Shown here one piece after another: positions 31,210 to 39,702 of a stretch of DNA of 43,336 nt. Origin of the DNA: an uncultured Anaerolineae bacterium (GTDB lineage: Bacteria > Chloroflexota > Anaerolineae > JACIWP01); the NCBI GenBank assembly GCA_938049385.1, contig CALIBQ010000081.1, positions 1 to 43,336 on the forward strand, written 5' to 3'. Position 1 is the stretch's first letter. Every line of letters starts with the position of its first letter. The notes beneath the pieces are model-generated. The model was given only the letters and a program-made list of their open reading frames with translations. It did not search any database and was not told the origin of the DNA. Position numbers and translations under genes: made by a program.

Positions 31210-31617
31210 ATGCATCTCATCACGAAAGCCTCCGTCTGCAGTGGGTGTCTCTCGTGCATGACGGTCTGTTCCACCGTCAATGACGGGTACAGCAGTCTGT
31301 CCAGCTCGCGCATTGAGATCGAGCTGGACGAGTTCGGCGGGAATAACCGCATCTTTGTCTGCCGGCAGTGCGCGGAGCCGGACTGCGCCCGAGCCTGTCC
31401 GGTGGACGCCATTTACAAGGACAATACGCTGGGCGTCTGGCGCGTGGACTACGGCCTGTGCATCGGCTGTCGGGAGTGCGTGGATGCCTGCCGCTTCTCC
31501 GCCATGTTCTTTGACCCGCTTCAGCGGCGGGTGATCAAGTGCGAGCTGTGTGCCGGCAGGGGATCGCCGGCGTGCGTCGAGGCCTGTCCCACAGGCGCCC
31601 TGCGCTTGAAGGCTTGA
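31210..31617 (+). CDS. Four-cluster ferredoxin-type electron transfer protein
   Basis: 135 residues with sixteen cysteines in four groups of four: 10-13-16-20, 51-54-59-63, 84-87-90-94 and 111-114-122-126. This is the DmsB/HycB pattern of four [4Fe-4S] clusters that carry electrons to or from a molybdenum or tungsten oxidoreductase. No signal peptide is present, so it is cytoplasmic. It lies ten bases ahead of fdhD, which points to a molybdo-enzyme, but no catalytic subunit is in this window. Confidence 0.88.
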   Translation: MHLITKASVCSGCLSCMTVCSTVNDGYSSLSSSRIEIELDEFGGNNRIFVCRQCAEPDCARACPVDAIYKDNTLGVWRVDYGLCIGCRECVDACRFSAMFFDPLQRRVIKCELCAGRGSPACVEACPTGALRLKA

Positions 31618-31627
31618 GGCTGTAGCC

Positions 31628-32494
31628 GTGGAATGGGAGATCAAGGGTCTGATGGATAACGATGCAGTCTTCCCAGCGCTGGAACGGCGCCGGTTCCTGC
31701 ACCTCAACGGCATGGAGGTGGCGCCGGCCGAGGGCTTTGTGGTGGTGGAAGAGCCTCTGCAGATTCAGCTCAACGGCCGGCCGATGGCCGTGCTGATGCG
31801 CACACCCGGCCAAGAGAAGGAGTTGGCGGTCGGCTACTGCGTTACAGAAGGTCTCGTCGCCGGCTTCGAGGCCATCAGCCTGGTACAGCACTGCGGCAGT
31901 TCCGTGCCGGCCGCCGGCAGCTTCTCCGACCCGCTGGACATCTCCCGCAATATTGTGAACATCACTACGTTGGATGGGCTGGTCCTCAACCGCGACAGCG
32001 AGGTCGTGCGTCTGGTGCGCTCCGGCTGTGGGCGCGCGGATCCTGGGGAGGTGGCAGAACTGCTGACGCCGGTGCAGAGCGACCTGCACGTGCCGGCGGA
32101 GGTCATTGGCCGGCTGGCGCGCAGTCTGTCGGATAGCCAGCAGGCCTACCGGCAGGCCGGCGGCATTCATGCCGTGGCCATATTCGACGTGCAGGGGAAC
32201 CTGGTGGTGCTCAGCGAGGATGTCGGCCGGCACAACGCCGTTGACAAGGCGATCGGCTACTGCCTCCTGCGGCGCATCCCTCTGGCGGATAAAATCCTGT
32301 ACAGCACCGGCCGCGCCAGCTATGAGATGGTCACCAAAGCGGTGCGTGTCGGGCTTCCTGTCGCTGTGTCGCGTTCCTCTGCCACCACGCTGGCCATTGA
32401 CCTGGCGGAGCGGCTGAACTGCACGCTGGTCGGCTACGCGCGTGGCGGCCGCATGACGATATACACCCACGCCTGGCGCATCATCACGGGTTAG
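31628..32494 (+). CDS. fdhD: FdhD-family sulfurtransferase/formate dehydrogenase accessory protein
   Basis: 288 residues. FdhD blocks seen: EEPLQIQLNGRPMAVLMRTPG, KELAVGYCVTEGLV, GGIHAVAIFDVQGNLVVLSEDVGRHNAVDKAIG and STGRASYEMVTKAV. FdhD passes sulfur to the molybdenum cofactor of formate dehydrogenase. The active loop usually has two cysteines (CGxC); here it reads RSGCGRAD, so only C134 remains. The start is GTG at 31628 with GAGG upstream, and an ATG at 31652 is possible. It overlaps the convergent GDPD gene by four bases. Confidence 0.9.
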   Translation: MEWEIKGLMDNDAVFPALERRRFLHLNGMEVAPAEGFVVVEEPLQIQLNGRPMAVLMRTPGQEKELAVGYCVTEGLVAGFEAISLVQHCGSSVPAAGSFSDPLDISRNIVNITTLDGLVLNRDSEVVRLVRSGCGRADPGEVAELLTPVQSDLHVPAEVIGRLARSLSDSQQAYRQAGGIHAVAIFDVQGNLVVLSEDVGRHNAVDKAIGYCLLRRIPLADKILYSTGRASYEMVTKAVRVGLPVAVSRSSATTLAIDLAERLNCTLVGYARGGRMTIYTHAWRIITG

Positions 32495-33249
32495 CCGGCG
32501 AACTCCGCTACCACCCTCCTCATCACACCGGGTCGGTTGGTGATGATGATATTGACCCCCAGGCGCAGCAGCCGGCGGGCTTCCTCCTCGTCATCCACCG
32601 TCCACACATTTACCTTGTAGCGGTTGCGGCGCGCCCATGCCATGTACCGCTCGTCCACCATGGGGTAATACGGGTGCATGGCTTGGAATGGGATGAGGTA
32701 TCTCGCCCAGGCACGCCGCAGGTGGATGGGCTGTTCTTCATAATACAGCAGTCCCAGGTCCACGCGGCGGTCGAGCCGGCGCATGCGCCACAGCGCGGCC
32801 GGATTGAAAGAGGAGACAATCACGCGGTCATAAAGGTCGAACTCGCGGATTAACTGCGCCACGCGGCGTTCCAGACCGTTGTCCCGCAGGCTCTCCGACT
32901 TCAGCTCGACGTTAAAGAGCAGGCGCCGGCCCAGCCGCTCGAACAGTTCGCGCAGGGTGGGGATGTACTGGCCGACAAAAGCCGGCGAGAACCAAGAGCC
33001 GGCATCCAGCGCACGCAGTTCCTCCACAGTGAAAGCGTCCACTCTGCCGTGCGCGTTCGTGGTCTTGTCCACGAAGAAGTCGTGGCAGATGACGGCTTCA
33101 CCGTCTTTGGAGAGCTGGACATCCAGCTCTACCCCATCCGCGCCCATGTCTGCCGCCAGCTCGAAGGCGGCCAGGGTGTTTTCGGGCGCATCGGCGCTGG
33201 CGCCGCGGTGTCCGAAGACCAGGGGTCGGGCGTAATATTCTTCACGCAT
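32491..33249 (-). CDS. Glycerophosphodiester phosphodiesterase
   Basis: 252 residues, TIM-barrel GDPD. The active-site motifs are GHRGASADAPENT (His-Arg and Glu), ADGVELDVQLSKDGEAVICHD (Glu, Asp, His) and FNVELK. It splits glycerophosphodiesters to glycerol 3-phosphate and an alcohol. No signal peptide is evident, so it is probably cytoplasmic. It is downstream of the LysM/M23 gene on the same strand with a 21-base gap, so the two may be co-transcribed. Confidence 0.93.
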   Translation of the reverse strand: MREEYYARPLVFGHRGASADAPENTLAAFELAADMGADGVELDVQLSKDGEAVICHDFFVDKTTNAHGRVDAFTVEELRALDAGSWFSPAFVGQYIPTLRELFERLGRRLLFNVELKSESLRDNGLERRVAQLIREFDLYDRVIVSSFNPAALWRMRRLDRRVDLGLLYYEEQPIHLRRAWARYLIPFQAMHPYYPMVDERYMAWARRNRYKVNVWTVDDEEEARRLLRLGVNIIITNRPGVMRRVVAEFAG

Positions 33250-33270
33250 GGGGGTCCTCCTCCGCCGGCG

Positions 33271-34203
33271 TCACTGAGGCGGCAGATACTCAAGCGGGTT
33301 CAGACGGGCATTGTTCAGGCGAATCTCAAAATGGACATGGGGGCCGCTGGAGTTGCCGGTGCTCCCCACCTCGCCGATAAGCTGGCCGCAGGCCACTTTC
33401 TGCCCCTTGGAGACCCAGGTTCCCTTGAGGTGGCTGTACAGGGTGCGGTAGCCGTCGCCGTGGTCAATGATCAGGGTGTAGCCGTAGCCGGTCTCGGACC
33501 AGCCGGCGTGCACCACGACGCCGGCGCGCGAGGCATAGACCTGACTGCCGTAGGGTGCTCCGATGTCAATGGCACGATGGCCGGCGCTGTAATTCTGCGT
33601 CACCGCACCGACGATGGGCCAGGCGAAGAGGTAGCCGGCCGCGGGCGCCGGCTTGGGCCGTGCCAGGCGCTTGGTGCCGTGCGGCACGATGAGCCAAGTG
33701 CCGGCTTTCAGCGGGCTGTCGGCAGAGTCGAGATGGTTCAGCGGATAATTGACGATGTCCTCCACCGCGACGCCGTAGCGGCGGGCGATGGACTCCACTG
33801 TATCGCCGGCCGCCACCGGATGATACACGCCTCGTACCGGCAGGATGGTCAGCGCCGTACCAGGGCGCAGGTAATCGGGATTGCGCTCCAGCTCCGGGTT
33901 GGACCAGCGGATGGTGTCAATGTCCAGGCCGAAGCGGCTGGCGATGCCGGAGACGGTGTCGCCTGGCTGGACGATATACGTCAGGATGCGGGGAAAGGTC
34001 AGGAGTTCGCGGCGCAGTGCCGGCGAAGCCAGTTCCTCCTCGACTTCAAGCCACTTCTCCCATGTATGAGGAGCAGGGGTTGGGGTGGGGTCATTGGCCC
34101 GGAGGGGCAAGGTGCCGGCGGTCCAGCACAGCAGTACGGCGAAGCATATCAGCGTGAGCCGGACCAGGATGCCGACGGTTGGGGTATCTGCATCGGATTG
34201 CAC
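33271..34203 (-). CDS. LysM-M23 peptidoglycan hydrolase
   Basis: 310 residues. An N-terminal hydrophobic segment (about 11-30) serves as signal or anchor. Two LysM domains follow (about 75-122 and 126-174; YIVQPGDTVSGIASRFGL is the first), then an M23 peptidase with zinc ligands and catalytic residues H209, D213, H258 and H289-x-H291. All are present, so it should be an active endopeptidase in the wall. I chose the GTG at 34203, which has AAGGAG seven bases upstream and lies 30 bases after the predicted transcription start. The longer frame to 34323 would run into the promoter. Confidence 0.92.
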   Translation of the reverse strand: MQSDADTPTVGILVRLTLICFAVLLCWTAGTLPLRANDPTPTPAPHTWEKWLEVEEELASPALRRELLTFPRILTYIVQPGDTVSGIASRFGLDIDTIRWSNPELERNPDYLRPGTALTILPVRGVYHPVAAGDTVESIARRYGVAVEDIVNYPLNHLDSADSPLKAGTWLIVPHGTKRLARPKPAPAAGYLFAWPIVGAVTQNYSAGHRAIDIGAPYGSQVYASRAGVVVHAGWSETGYGYTLIIDHGDGYRTLYSHLKGTWVSKGQKVACGQLIGEVGSTGNSSGPHVHFEIRLNNARLNPLEYLPPQ

Positions 34204-34240
34204 GCTCTCGCTCCTTGTGTTTTGCGTCCCCGCCGCCGGC

Positions 34241-34246
34241 ATTATA
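34241..34246 (-). promoter_or_regulatory. -10 box of the LysM-M23 gene
   Basis: Perfect TATAAT on the minus strand (34246-34241), about 40 bases before the GTG start. The -35 region (TTGCCT or TTTGCC at 34269-34263) is weak. Confidence 0.45.
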
Positions 34247-34283
34247 CCAGAGGACGGCGGAAAGGCAAACCCGCGGGATAAGT

Positions 34284-34312
34284 TTGACGCCGGCACAACC
34301 CGTCGGTATAAT
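34284..34312 (+). promoter_or_regulatory. Promoter of the RHH regulator gene
   Basis: TTGACG (34284-34289), a 17-base spacer, TATAAT (34307-34312). Eleven of twelve consensus bases, about 70 bases before the ATG at 34383, divergent from the M23 gene. Confidence 0.85.
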
Positions 34313-34382
34313 TTCCTTGTCATGTCAATGATTGTATCAATGTATTTGGCCGCCGGGTTGGGGGACGGAAGGGAAAATTCCG

Positions 34383-34619
34383 ATGAGTGAGCGCAAGGGG
34401 AAATATACCACTATCAGCATCCCGCGCGAGCTGTACGCGCGGGTGGAAGCGATTATTCATGGGACGGGGTTTCGCAGTCCCACCGAGTACATCGTCTTTC
34501 TGACCCGTCAGGCGGTGGCGGCTGTCGAGGCTGACCGCCGGCTGATCTACTCTCTGCCCTATATGACCCGCTCTGCGGAAGAAAGCCCGGCTCCGGACGA
34601 GGGGGAAGAGCAGGAATAA
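34383..34619 (+). CDS. Ribbon-helix-helix (CopG/Arc-type) protein
   Basis: 78 residues. Residues 1-50 read KYTTISIPRELYARVEAII followed by GFRSPTEYIVFLTRQAVAAV, the beta-strand plus two helices of an RHH DNA-binding domain. The C-terminal 25 residues are acidic. Such proteins bind DNA as dimers. There is no partner toxin, so a transcription factor is more likely than an antitoxin. GGAAGGG lies upstream of the ATG. Its own strong promoter faces the LysM-M23 promoter, which it may control. Confidence 0.85.
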   Translation: MSERKGKYTTISIPRELYARVEAIIHGTGFRSPTEYIVFLTRQAVAAVEADRRLIYSLPYMTRSAEESPAPDEGEEQE

Positions 34620-34623
34620 TCCC

Positions 34624-34686
34624 GGCCGGCGCGCGCCAACCGCATCGGCTCTCCTGCCCGTGCGTGCGGCGCGCCGCCGGCCTTTT
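34624..34686 (+). terminator. Candidate terminator after the RHH gene
   Basis: GGCCGGCGCGCGCC (34624-34637) pairs with GGCGCGCCGCCGGCC (34668-34682) apart from one bulged base, followed by TTTT (34683-34686). The 30-base loop is long for an intrinsic terminator. Confidence 0.55.
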
Positions 34687-34707
34687 CGTGCCAGAGGAAC
34701 GGAATCC

Positions 34708-35835
34708 GTGCGCGTGCTGATGGTCTCCAAAGCCTGCGTCGTGGGCGCCTATCAAACCAAACTGGAAGCGCTGGCGGGTATGCCAGGGGTGGAGCTGTTC
34801 GTCATCGTCCCGCCGTACTGGAAAGGGCCGGAGGGGACGACTGTCTTGGAACAACGGCATACCGCCGGCTATCAGCTCATTATCAGCCCCATGCGCTGGA
34901 ACGGCCATTTCCACATCCACTATTATCCCGAACTGCCCCGCTGGGTCCGTCAGCTTCGCCCCGATATCCTGCATATGGACGAGGAGCCGTACAATCTGGC
35001 GACGTATCTGGGCCTGCGTGCCGGCAGGGCCGCCGGCGCGCGGACGCTCTTTTTCACCTGGCAGAACCTGTTGAGGGTGTATCCGCCGCCCTTCCGCTGG
35101 TTCGAGCAGGCGAATTTCCGCACAGCCGATTATGCCATTGCCGGTAATGCCGATGCCGCCGATGTCCTGCGGCGCAAGGGATACGCCGGCCCACTGGCCA
35201 TCATCCCTCAGTTCGGGGTGGACGCGGTGCAGTTTCGCCCGCCGGCGCGCGAGGGGCGGGGACAGCCTTTGCGCGTGGGATACGCCGGCCGGCTGGTGTC
35301 GGAAAAGGGCGTGCATGTGCTGTTGGAGGCGCTGGCCGGTCTTTCCTTCCCCTGGCAGGCTTCCATCGTGGGGGAGGGGCCGGAGCGGCCGGCCCTGGAG
35401 GCGCTGGCGCGGCGCCTGGGCATTGCGGAGCGCGTCGAGTTCGTCGGCAGACTGCGTTCGACGGATATGCCGGCATGGTATGCCGGCATAGATGTGCTGG
35501 TGCTCCCGTCCCTGCGCCGGCCCAACTGGATGGAGCAGTTCGGCCGCGTGCTCATCGAAGCCATGGCGATGGAGGCGGTGGTCATCGGTTCGGACTGCGG
35601 CGAAATCCCGCGCGTCATCGGCGAAGCCGGCCTGATCTTCCCCGAAGGGGATGCCCGGGCACTGCGGGAGCATCTGGGACGGCTGGCCGCGCATCCGGAG
35701 GAGCGCCGGCGGCTGGGGCGCGCCGGCCGACAGCGGGTGCTGGCACATTTCACCCAGGAGCGGGTCGCCGCCCAAACCTATGAGGTATATCAGGCCATGA
35801 CGGCGCCCGGACGGGCCGCCGGCGGAGGAAAATGA
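34708..35835 (+). CDS. Glycosyltransferase family 4 protein
   Basis: 375 residues, GT-B fold. The second domain has RVGYAGRLVSEKGVHVLLEAL and the donor-binding E-x7-E motif in EQFGRVLIE, followed by AMEAVVIGSDCGEIPRVIG. The N-terminal half is the acceptor domain. It transfers a sugar from a nucleotide-sugar, probably to a polyprenyl-linked glycan. The start is a GTG at 34708 with GAGGAAC upstream, giving VRVLMVSKA. First gene of a three-gene exopolysaccharide operon; its stop overlaps the next start (ATGA). Confidence 0.9.
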   Translation: MRVLMVSKACVVGAYQTKLEALAGMPGVELFVIVPPYWKGPEGTTVLEQRHTAGYQLIISPMRWNGHFHIHYYPELPRWVRQLRPDILHMDEEPYNLATYLGLRAGRAAGARTLFFTWQNLLRVYPPPFRWFEQANFRTADYAIAGNADAADVLRRKGYAGPLAIIPQFGVDAVQFRPPAREGRGQPLRVGYAGRLVSEKGVHVLLEALAGLSFPWQASIVGEGPERPALEALARRLGIAERVEFVGRLRSTDMPAWYAGIDVLVLPSLRRPNWMEQFGRVLIEAMAMEAVVIGSDCGEIPRVIGEAGLIFPEGDARALREHLGRLAAHPEERRRLGRAGRQRVLAHFTQERVAAQTYEVYQAMTAPGRAAGGGK

Positions 35836-37007
35836 TGTCCTCTGTGCCGTCGGGACGCCCCACCGTCGCGCTGAACGCCCAACTGCTGTCCCTAGCGCAC
35901 ACCTACCGCAGTGCCGGCATCAGCTCGTACATTGATAATCTTCTGCGGCATTTGCCGGCGGCGGATGCCGGCATGGACTACGCCGTCTTCACCCACGAGC
36001 GGGCGTGGCCGGCGCCGGCCGGCATGCGGGTGCGGCACACCCGCTGGCCGACCCATCATCCGCTGGCGCGCATCCCCTGGGAACAGATGGTTCTGCCGCT
36101 GTGGTTGTACGCCGGCCGGCATGATTTGCTCCATGCTATGGCCTTTGTGGCGCCGCTCGCCTGGCGCGGCCCGACGGTGGTCACGGTCTTTGACCTGAGC
36201 TTCCTCTTGTTCCCGGAACGTTTCCGGGTGTATAATCGTTTATATCTGAGCTTGTTCACGCGGCTTTCCGCGCGGCGGGCCGACCGAGCGATTGTGATTT
36301 CCGAGAGCACGAAACGGGACGCGGTGCGTCTGCTGGAGCTGGACCCGCGCCGGGTGGCGGTCGTGTACTGTGGGGTGGATGAGATGTACCGCCCCCTGCC
36401 GGCGGATGCGGTGGGGGAATACCGCCGGCGCAAAGGACTGCCCGAGCGGTTTGTGCTTTTCGTCGGGACGCTGGAGCCGCGCAAAAATATCGTAGGCCTT
36501 ATCGAGGCCTATCGCCTGCTGGCCGCCGGCTGGCCGCGAGGGGCGGGAGAACTGCCGGCGCTGGTCATTGCCGGCGCCAAGGGATGGTACTATCAGGACG
36601 TGTATCAGACGGTACAGCGTGCGAGACTGATGGACCGGGTGCTCTTTCCCGGCTATGTGCCGGCGGATGAGCTTCCTTACTTATACAATGCCGCGACCCT
36701 GTTCGTCTACCCCTCACTGTACGAGGGGTTCGGTCTACCGCCGCTGGAGGCGATGGCCTGCGGCACGCCGGTGGTGGCGTCGGACCGCTCGTCCCTGCCC
36801 GAGGTGGTGGGAGATGCCGGCGTGCTGGTGAACCCGGACGAACCAGCGGCCATCGCGCAGGCCCTGCGGGAGCTCCTGCTGGATGAGGGAATGCGGCGCG
36901 CGCTGGCCGAAAAGGGCCGGCGGCGCGCGGCGGCTTTCTCCTGGCAACGCGCCGCCCAGGAGACCACCGCCATATATCGGCAAGTGTTGGGAAAGGAAAG
37001 GGCGTAA
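35832..37007 (+). CDS. Glycosyltransferase family 4 (mannosyltransferase-like)
   Basis: 391 residues. [21 protein letters not shown] opens the donor domain and [20 protein letters not shown] contains the E-x7-E motif. The N-terminal [14 protein letters not shown] and [16 protein letters not shown] segments match the WbaZ/RfaB-type mannosyltransferase-like group. The start overlaps the previous stop and the stop is one base before the next gene, so all three are coupled. Confidence 0.9.
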   Translation: MMSSVPSGRPTVALNAQLLSLAHTYRSAGISSYIDNLLRHLPAADAGMDYAVFTHERAWPAPAGMRVRHTRWPTHHPLARIPWEQMVLPLWLYAGRHDLLHAMAFVAPLAWRGPTVVTVFDLSFLLFPERFRVYNRLYLSLFTRLSARRADRAIVISESTKRDAVRLLELDPRRVAVVYCGVDEMYRPLPADAVGEYRRRKGLPERFVLFVGTLEPRKNIVGLIEAYRLLAAGWPRGAGELPALVIAGAKGWYYQDVYQTVQRARLMDRVLFPGYVPADELPYLYNAATLFVYPSLYEGFGLPPLEAMACGTPVVASDRSSLPEVVGDAGVLVNPDEPAAIAQALRELLLDEGMRRALAEKGRRRAAAFSWQRAAQETTAIYRQVLGKERA

Positions 37008-37008
37008 G

Positions 37009-38436
37009 ATGTCCACGCGCTATCACCGCCTGCTTTCCTGGATCACCGCCCTCGTGGACATTCTTCTCATCAACCTGGCCTTTGGCTTGGCATACGGCAT
37101 CCGCTACGAACTGCAGTGGTTCAAAGCGGTGGAGGATGCCTATTACGTCTCGTACGAGGCGTACCTGCCGGTGGTGGTTCTGCTGACGATTATCCTGCTG
37201 ATCGCCTTCAAGGTCGAAGGGGTATATGATAGACGGCGGGGACAAGGGTGGCTGGGCGAGGTGTATGCCATCCTGAACGGCACTACCACCGGCATCATGG
37301 TGATGGTGTTCATCACCTTCTTCCTCCAGCCGCTGTATTATTCGCGCTTGATCTTCGTCTACGCCGCGGTGCTGATCATCGTCTTGCTCAGCCTGGCGCG
37401 GCTGGTGCGGGGGATGGTGATCAACCGCCTGCGCCGGCTGGGGCTGGGCGTGGACCGGGTGCTCATCGTGGGCGCCGGCGAGGTGGGGCGCTCCATCATG
37501 GCCAATTTGATGGCACAGCCCGGCCTGGGGTACGAGGTGGTCGGCTTCGTGGACGACAATCCCGATAAGGGGCACCGCGATGTAGGTCCGTTCAAAGGCC
37601 TGGGGAGCACCGATCAACTGCCCAACCTGCTGAAGGAACTGGCCATTGATGAGGTCATCATCACCCTTCCATGGATGTATCACCGCAAAATCATGAGCAT
37701 CCTTTCGCTGTGCGAACAGCACAACGTGCGCGCCCGCTTGGTGCCGGACCTGTTCCAGATGCGGCTGAGCAAGGTGGAGATCGAGAACCTGAACGGCATC
37801 CCCATACTCAGCATGCGCGATCAGGGCATCAGCGGCTGGAAATATGTGGTCAAGCGGGCCATGGATATCCTGGTGGCCGGCGTGGCGCTCCTGTTGTTAT
37901 CCCCGCTCATGGCACTGATTGCGCTGGCCATCAAGCTGGATTCGCCGGGGCCGGTGCTCTTCGCCCAGACGCGCGTGGGCAAGGACGGCCGGCCGTTCAC
38001 CATGCTCAAGTTCCGCTCCATGGTGGCGGATGCGGAGAGCCGGCTGGCCGAGCTGGAGGACCGCAACGAGGCGGTCGGGCCGCTGTTCAAGATACGCGAT
38101 GACCCGCGCCGCACTCGCGTGGGCAGGTTCCTGCGCCGCACCAGCCTGGACGAACTGCCCCAACTCATCAACGTCCTGCGCGGCGATATGAGCTTGGTAG
38201 GGCCGCGGCCGCCCCTGCCGCGCGAGGTGGAACAGTATCAGCCCTGGCACCGCCGGCGGCTGTCCGTGCGCCCCGGCATGACCGGCTTGCCGCAGGTCAG
38301 CGGGCGCAGTAATCTCACGTTTGATGAAATGGCCCTCTTGGATTTATATTACATTCAGAACTGGTCGCCGACGCTGGACCTGATGATACTTCTGCGCACC
38401 ATCCCCCATGTGTTGTTGGGAGAGGGAGCATATTGA
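37009..38436 (+). CDS. Exopolysaccharide polyprenyl glycosylphosphotransferase (WbaP/WcaJ type)
   Basis: 475 residues. Four N-terminal membrane helices, a central nucleotide-binding-like domain ([19 protein letters not shown]), a fifth helix ([20 protein letters not shown]) and the bacterial sugar transferase domain: [36 protein letters not shown] and LVGPRPPLP. It loads the first sugar phosphate on undecaprenyl phosphate at the cytoplasmic face, priming the glycan that the two GT4 proteins extend. The ATG at 37009 follows the previous stop by one base, with AAAGGAAAGG upstream. Confidence 0.93.
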   Translation: MSTRYHRLLSWITALVDILLINLAFGLAYGIRYELQWFKAVEDAYYVSYEAYLPVVVLLTIILLIAFKVEGVYDRRRGQGWLGEVYAILNGTTTGIMVMVFITFFLQPLYYSRLIFVYAAVLIIVLLSLARLVRGMVINRLRRLGLGVDRVLIVGAGEVGRSIMANLMAQPGLGYEVVGFVDDNPDKGHRDVGPFKGLGSTDQLPNLLKELAIDEVIITLPWMYHRKIMSILSLCEQHNVRARLVPDLFQMRLSKVEIENLNGIPILSMRDQGISGWKYVVKRAMDILVAGVALLLLSPLMALIALAIKLDSPGPVLFAQTRVGKDGRPFTMLKFRSMVADAESRLAELEDRNEAVGPLFKIRDDPRRTRVGRFLRRTSLDELPQLINVLRGDMSLVGPRPPLPREVEQYQPWHRRRLSVRPGMTGLPQVSGRSNLTFDEMALLDLYYIQNWSPTLDLMILLRTIPHVLLGEGAY

Positions 38437-38487
38437 TGTCCCTGGGTATCCAAGCCGCCATCAGCTTTGTGACCGGGAGATGAGCCC

Positions 38488-39672
38488 ATGTGGAGACTGA
38501 CCTCGACGGATCGGGAAGCACTGACCGCCTTCGCCCAACGGTTGATCCGGACTCCCAGTCCTTCCACGCAGGAGAAAGCCGTGGCCGAACTGGTAGCCGC
38601 CGAACTGCGCAAGATCGGGTTCCCGGAGGTGTGGGTGGATCGCATCGGCAATGTGGTGGCGCGCGCCGGCGACGGAAACGGCCCCTCCCTGCTGTTCAAC
38701 GCCCATATGGATACGGTGGAGGTCAACGAGCCGGGGGCCTGGACGCATGCGCCGCTGGGAGGTGAGGTGGAAAACGGCATCCTGTACGGCCGCGGCGCGG
38801 TGGACATGAAAGGTCCTCTTGCGGCCATGGTGTACGGTTTGAAGATGGTGCTGGACGCCGGCGTCCCTCTGCACGGCAACCTGTATGTTGCGGCGGTCGT
38901 GCAGGAAGAACCCTGCGAGGGCTACGCCATGCGGGTGCTGGTCGAAGAAGAGGGTGTGGTGCCCGATATGGTCGTCCTGTGCGAACCCAGCAACCTGCAG
39001 TTGGCGGTGGGACAGCGCGGGCGCATGGAAATGCGCGTTACCGTGCGGGGCGTGGCCGCCCATTCCTCCATGCCAGAGCAAGGGGAGAATGCCATCTACC
39101 GAGCCGCCCGCATCATCTTCGGCGTCGAACTGCTCTCGAGCCAGCTTGCGGTGGACTCCATCCTGGGGCAGGGCAGTGTGGCGGTGACCCATATCGAGAG
39201 TTCTGCCAGCAGTCGCAATGCTATCCCGGACCGCTGTGTGTTTTACATTGACCGCCGGCTGACCTTGGGGGAGACCGAGGCGCGTGCCTTGGCAGAAATC
39301 CAGGCCATCATCACGCGCGAGCAGGCGCGTGCCAGTGTGGAGGTTACCGAGTACCAGGCCACCAGCTACACCGGCTATCCCTGCCGCGCCAAGGCCTATT
39401 TCCCGGCCTGGCTGATGCCGGAGGATCACCCGCTGGTGCGGGCCGGCACGCGGGCCGTGGAAAAAACGCTGGATTACCGCCCGCGGCTCATCCGCTGGCT
39501 GTTCTCTACCGACGGCGCCTATACCATGGGGGTGGCCGGCATTCCCACCATCGGCATTGGCCCGGGAGAGGTGACCCAGGCCCATGCGGTGGATGAACAC
39601 GTGCGCCTGGAGGACTTGTACCATGCGGCTTCTATTTATGCCGCACTGGCCGCCGACTTGTTAGGCGGATAA
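38488..39672 (+). CDS. M20 family metallopeptidase
   Basis: 394 residues. Zinc and catalytic residues: H73 and D75 in NAHMDTV, D106 in GRGAVDMKGP, E140-E141 in VVQEEPCEG, and a late His in TQAHAVDEHV. The middle region VRGVAAHSSMPEQGENAI is the dimerisation domain. It resembles YgeY-type hydrolases and may act on amino acid or dipeptide amides. GGGAGATGAG lies before the ATG. A 51-base gap separates it from the sugar transferase gene. Confidence 0.92.
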   Translation: MWRLTSTDREALTAFAQRLIRTPSPSTQEKAVAELVAAELRKIGFPEVWVDRIGNVVARAGDGNGPSLLFNAHMDTVEVNEPGAWTHAPLGGEVENGILYGRGAVDMKGPLAAMVYGLKMVLDAGVPLHGNLYVAAVVQEEPCEGYAMRVLVEEEGVVPDMVVLCEPSNLQLAVGQRGRMEMRVTVRGVAAHSSMPEQGENAIYRAARIIFGVELLSSQLAVDSILGQGSVAVTHIESSASSRNAIPDRCVFYIDRRLTLGETEARALAEIQAIITREQARASVEVTEYQATSYTGYPCRAKAYFPAWLMPEDHPLVRAGTRAVEKTLDYRPRLIRWLFSTDGAYTMGVAGIPTIGIGPGEVTQAHAVDEHVRLEDLYHAASIYAALAADLLGG

Positions 39673-39702
39673 CGATCTTTGGCGAAAGAAGGGAAACGAT
39701 CC

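Noticed and set aside
33049-34281. 410-residue plus-strand open frame across the GDPD and M23 genes
   Set aside because: Shadow of two well-supported minus-strand enzymes with all catalytic residues.
34453-35775. 440-residue open frame on the minus strand, opposite the RHH and GT4 genes
   Set aside because: No family-like sequence; the plus strand encodes complete GT4 motifs. High G+C makes long antisense frames common here.
38436-38483. 15-codon open frame overlapping the end of the sugar transferase gene (TGATG) and ending just before the M20 gene
   Set aside because: It could couple translation, but it has no sequence support and such short frames arise by chance.
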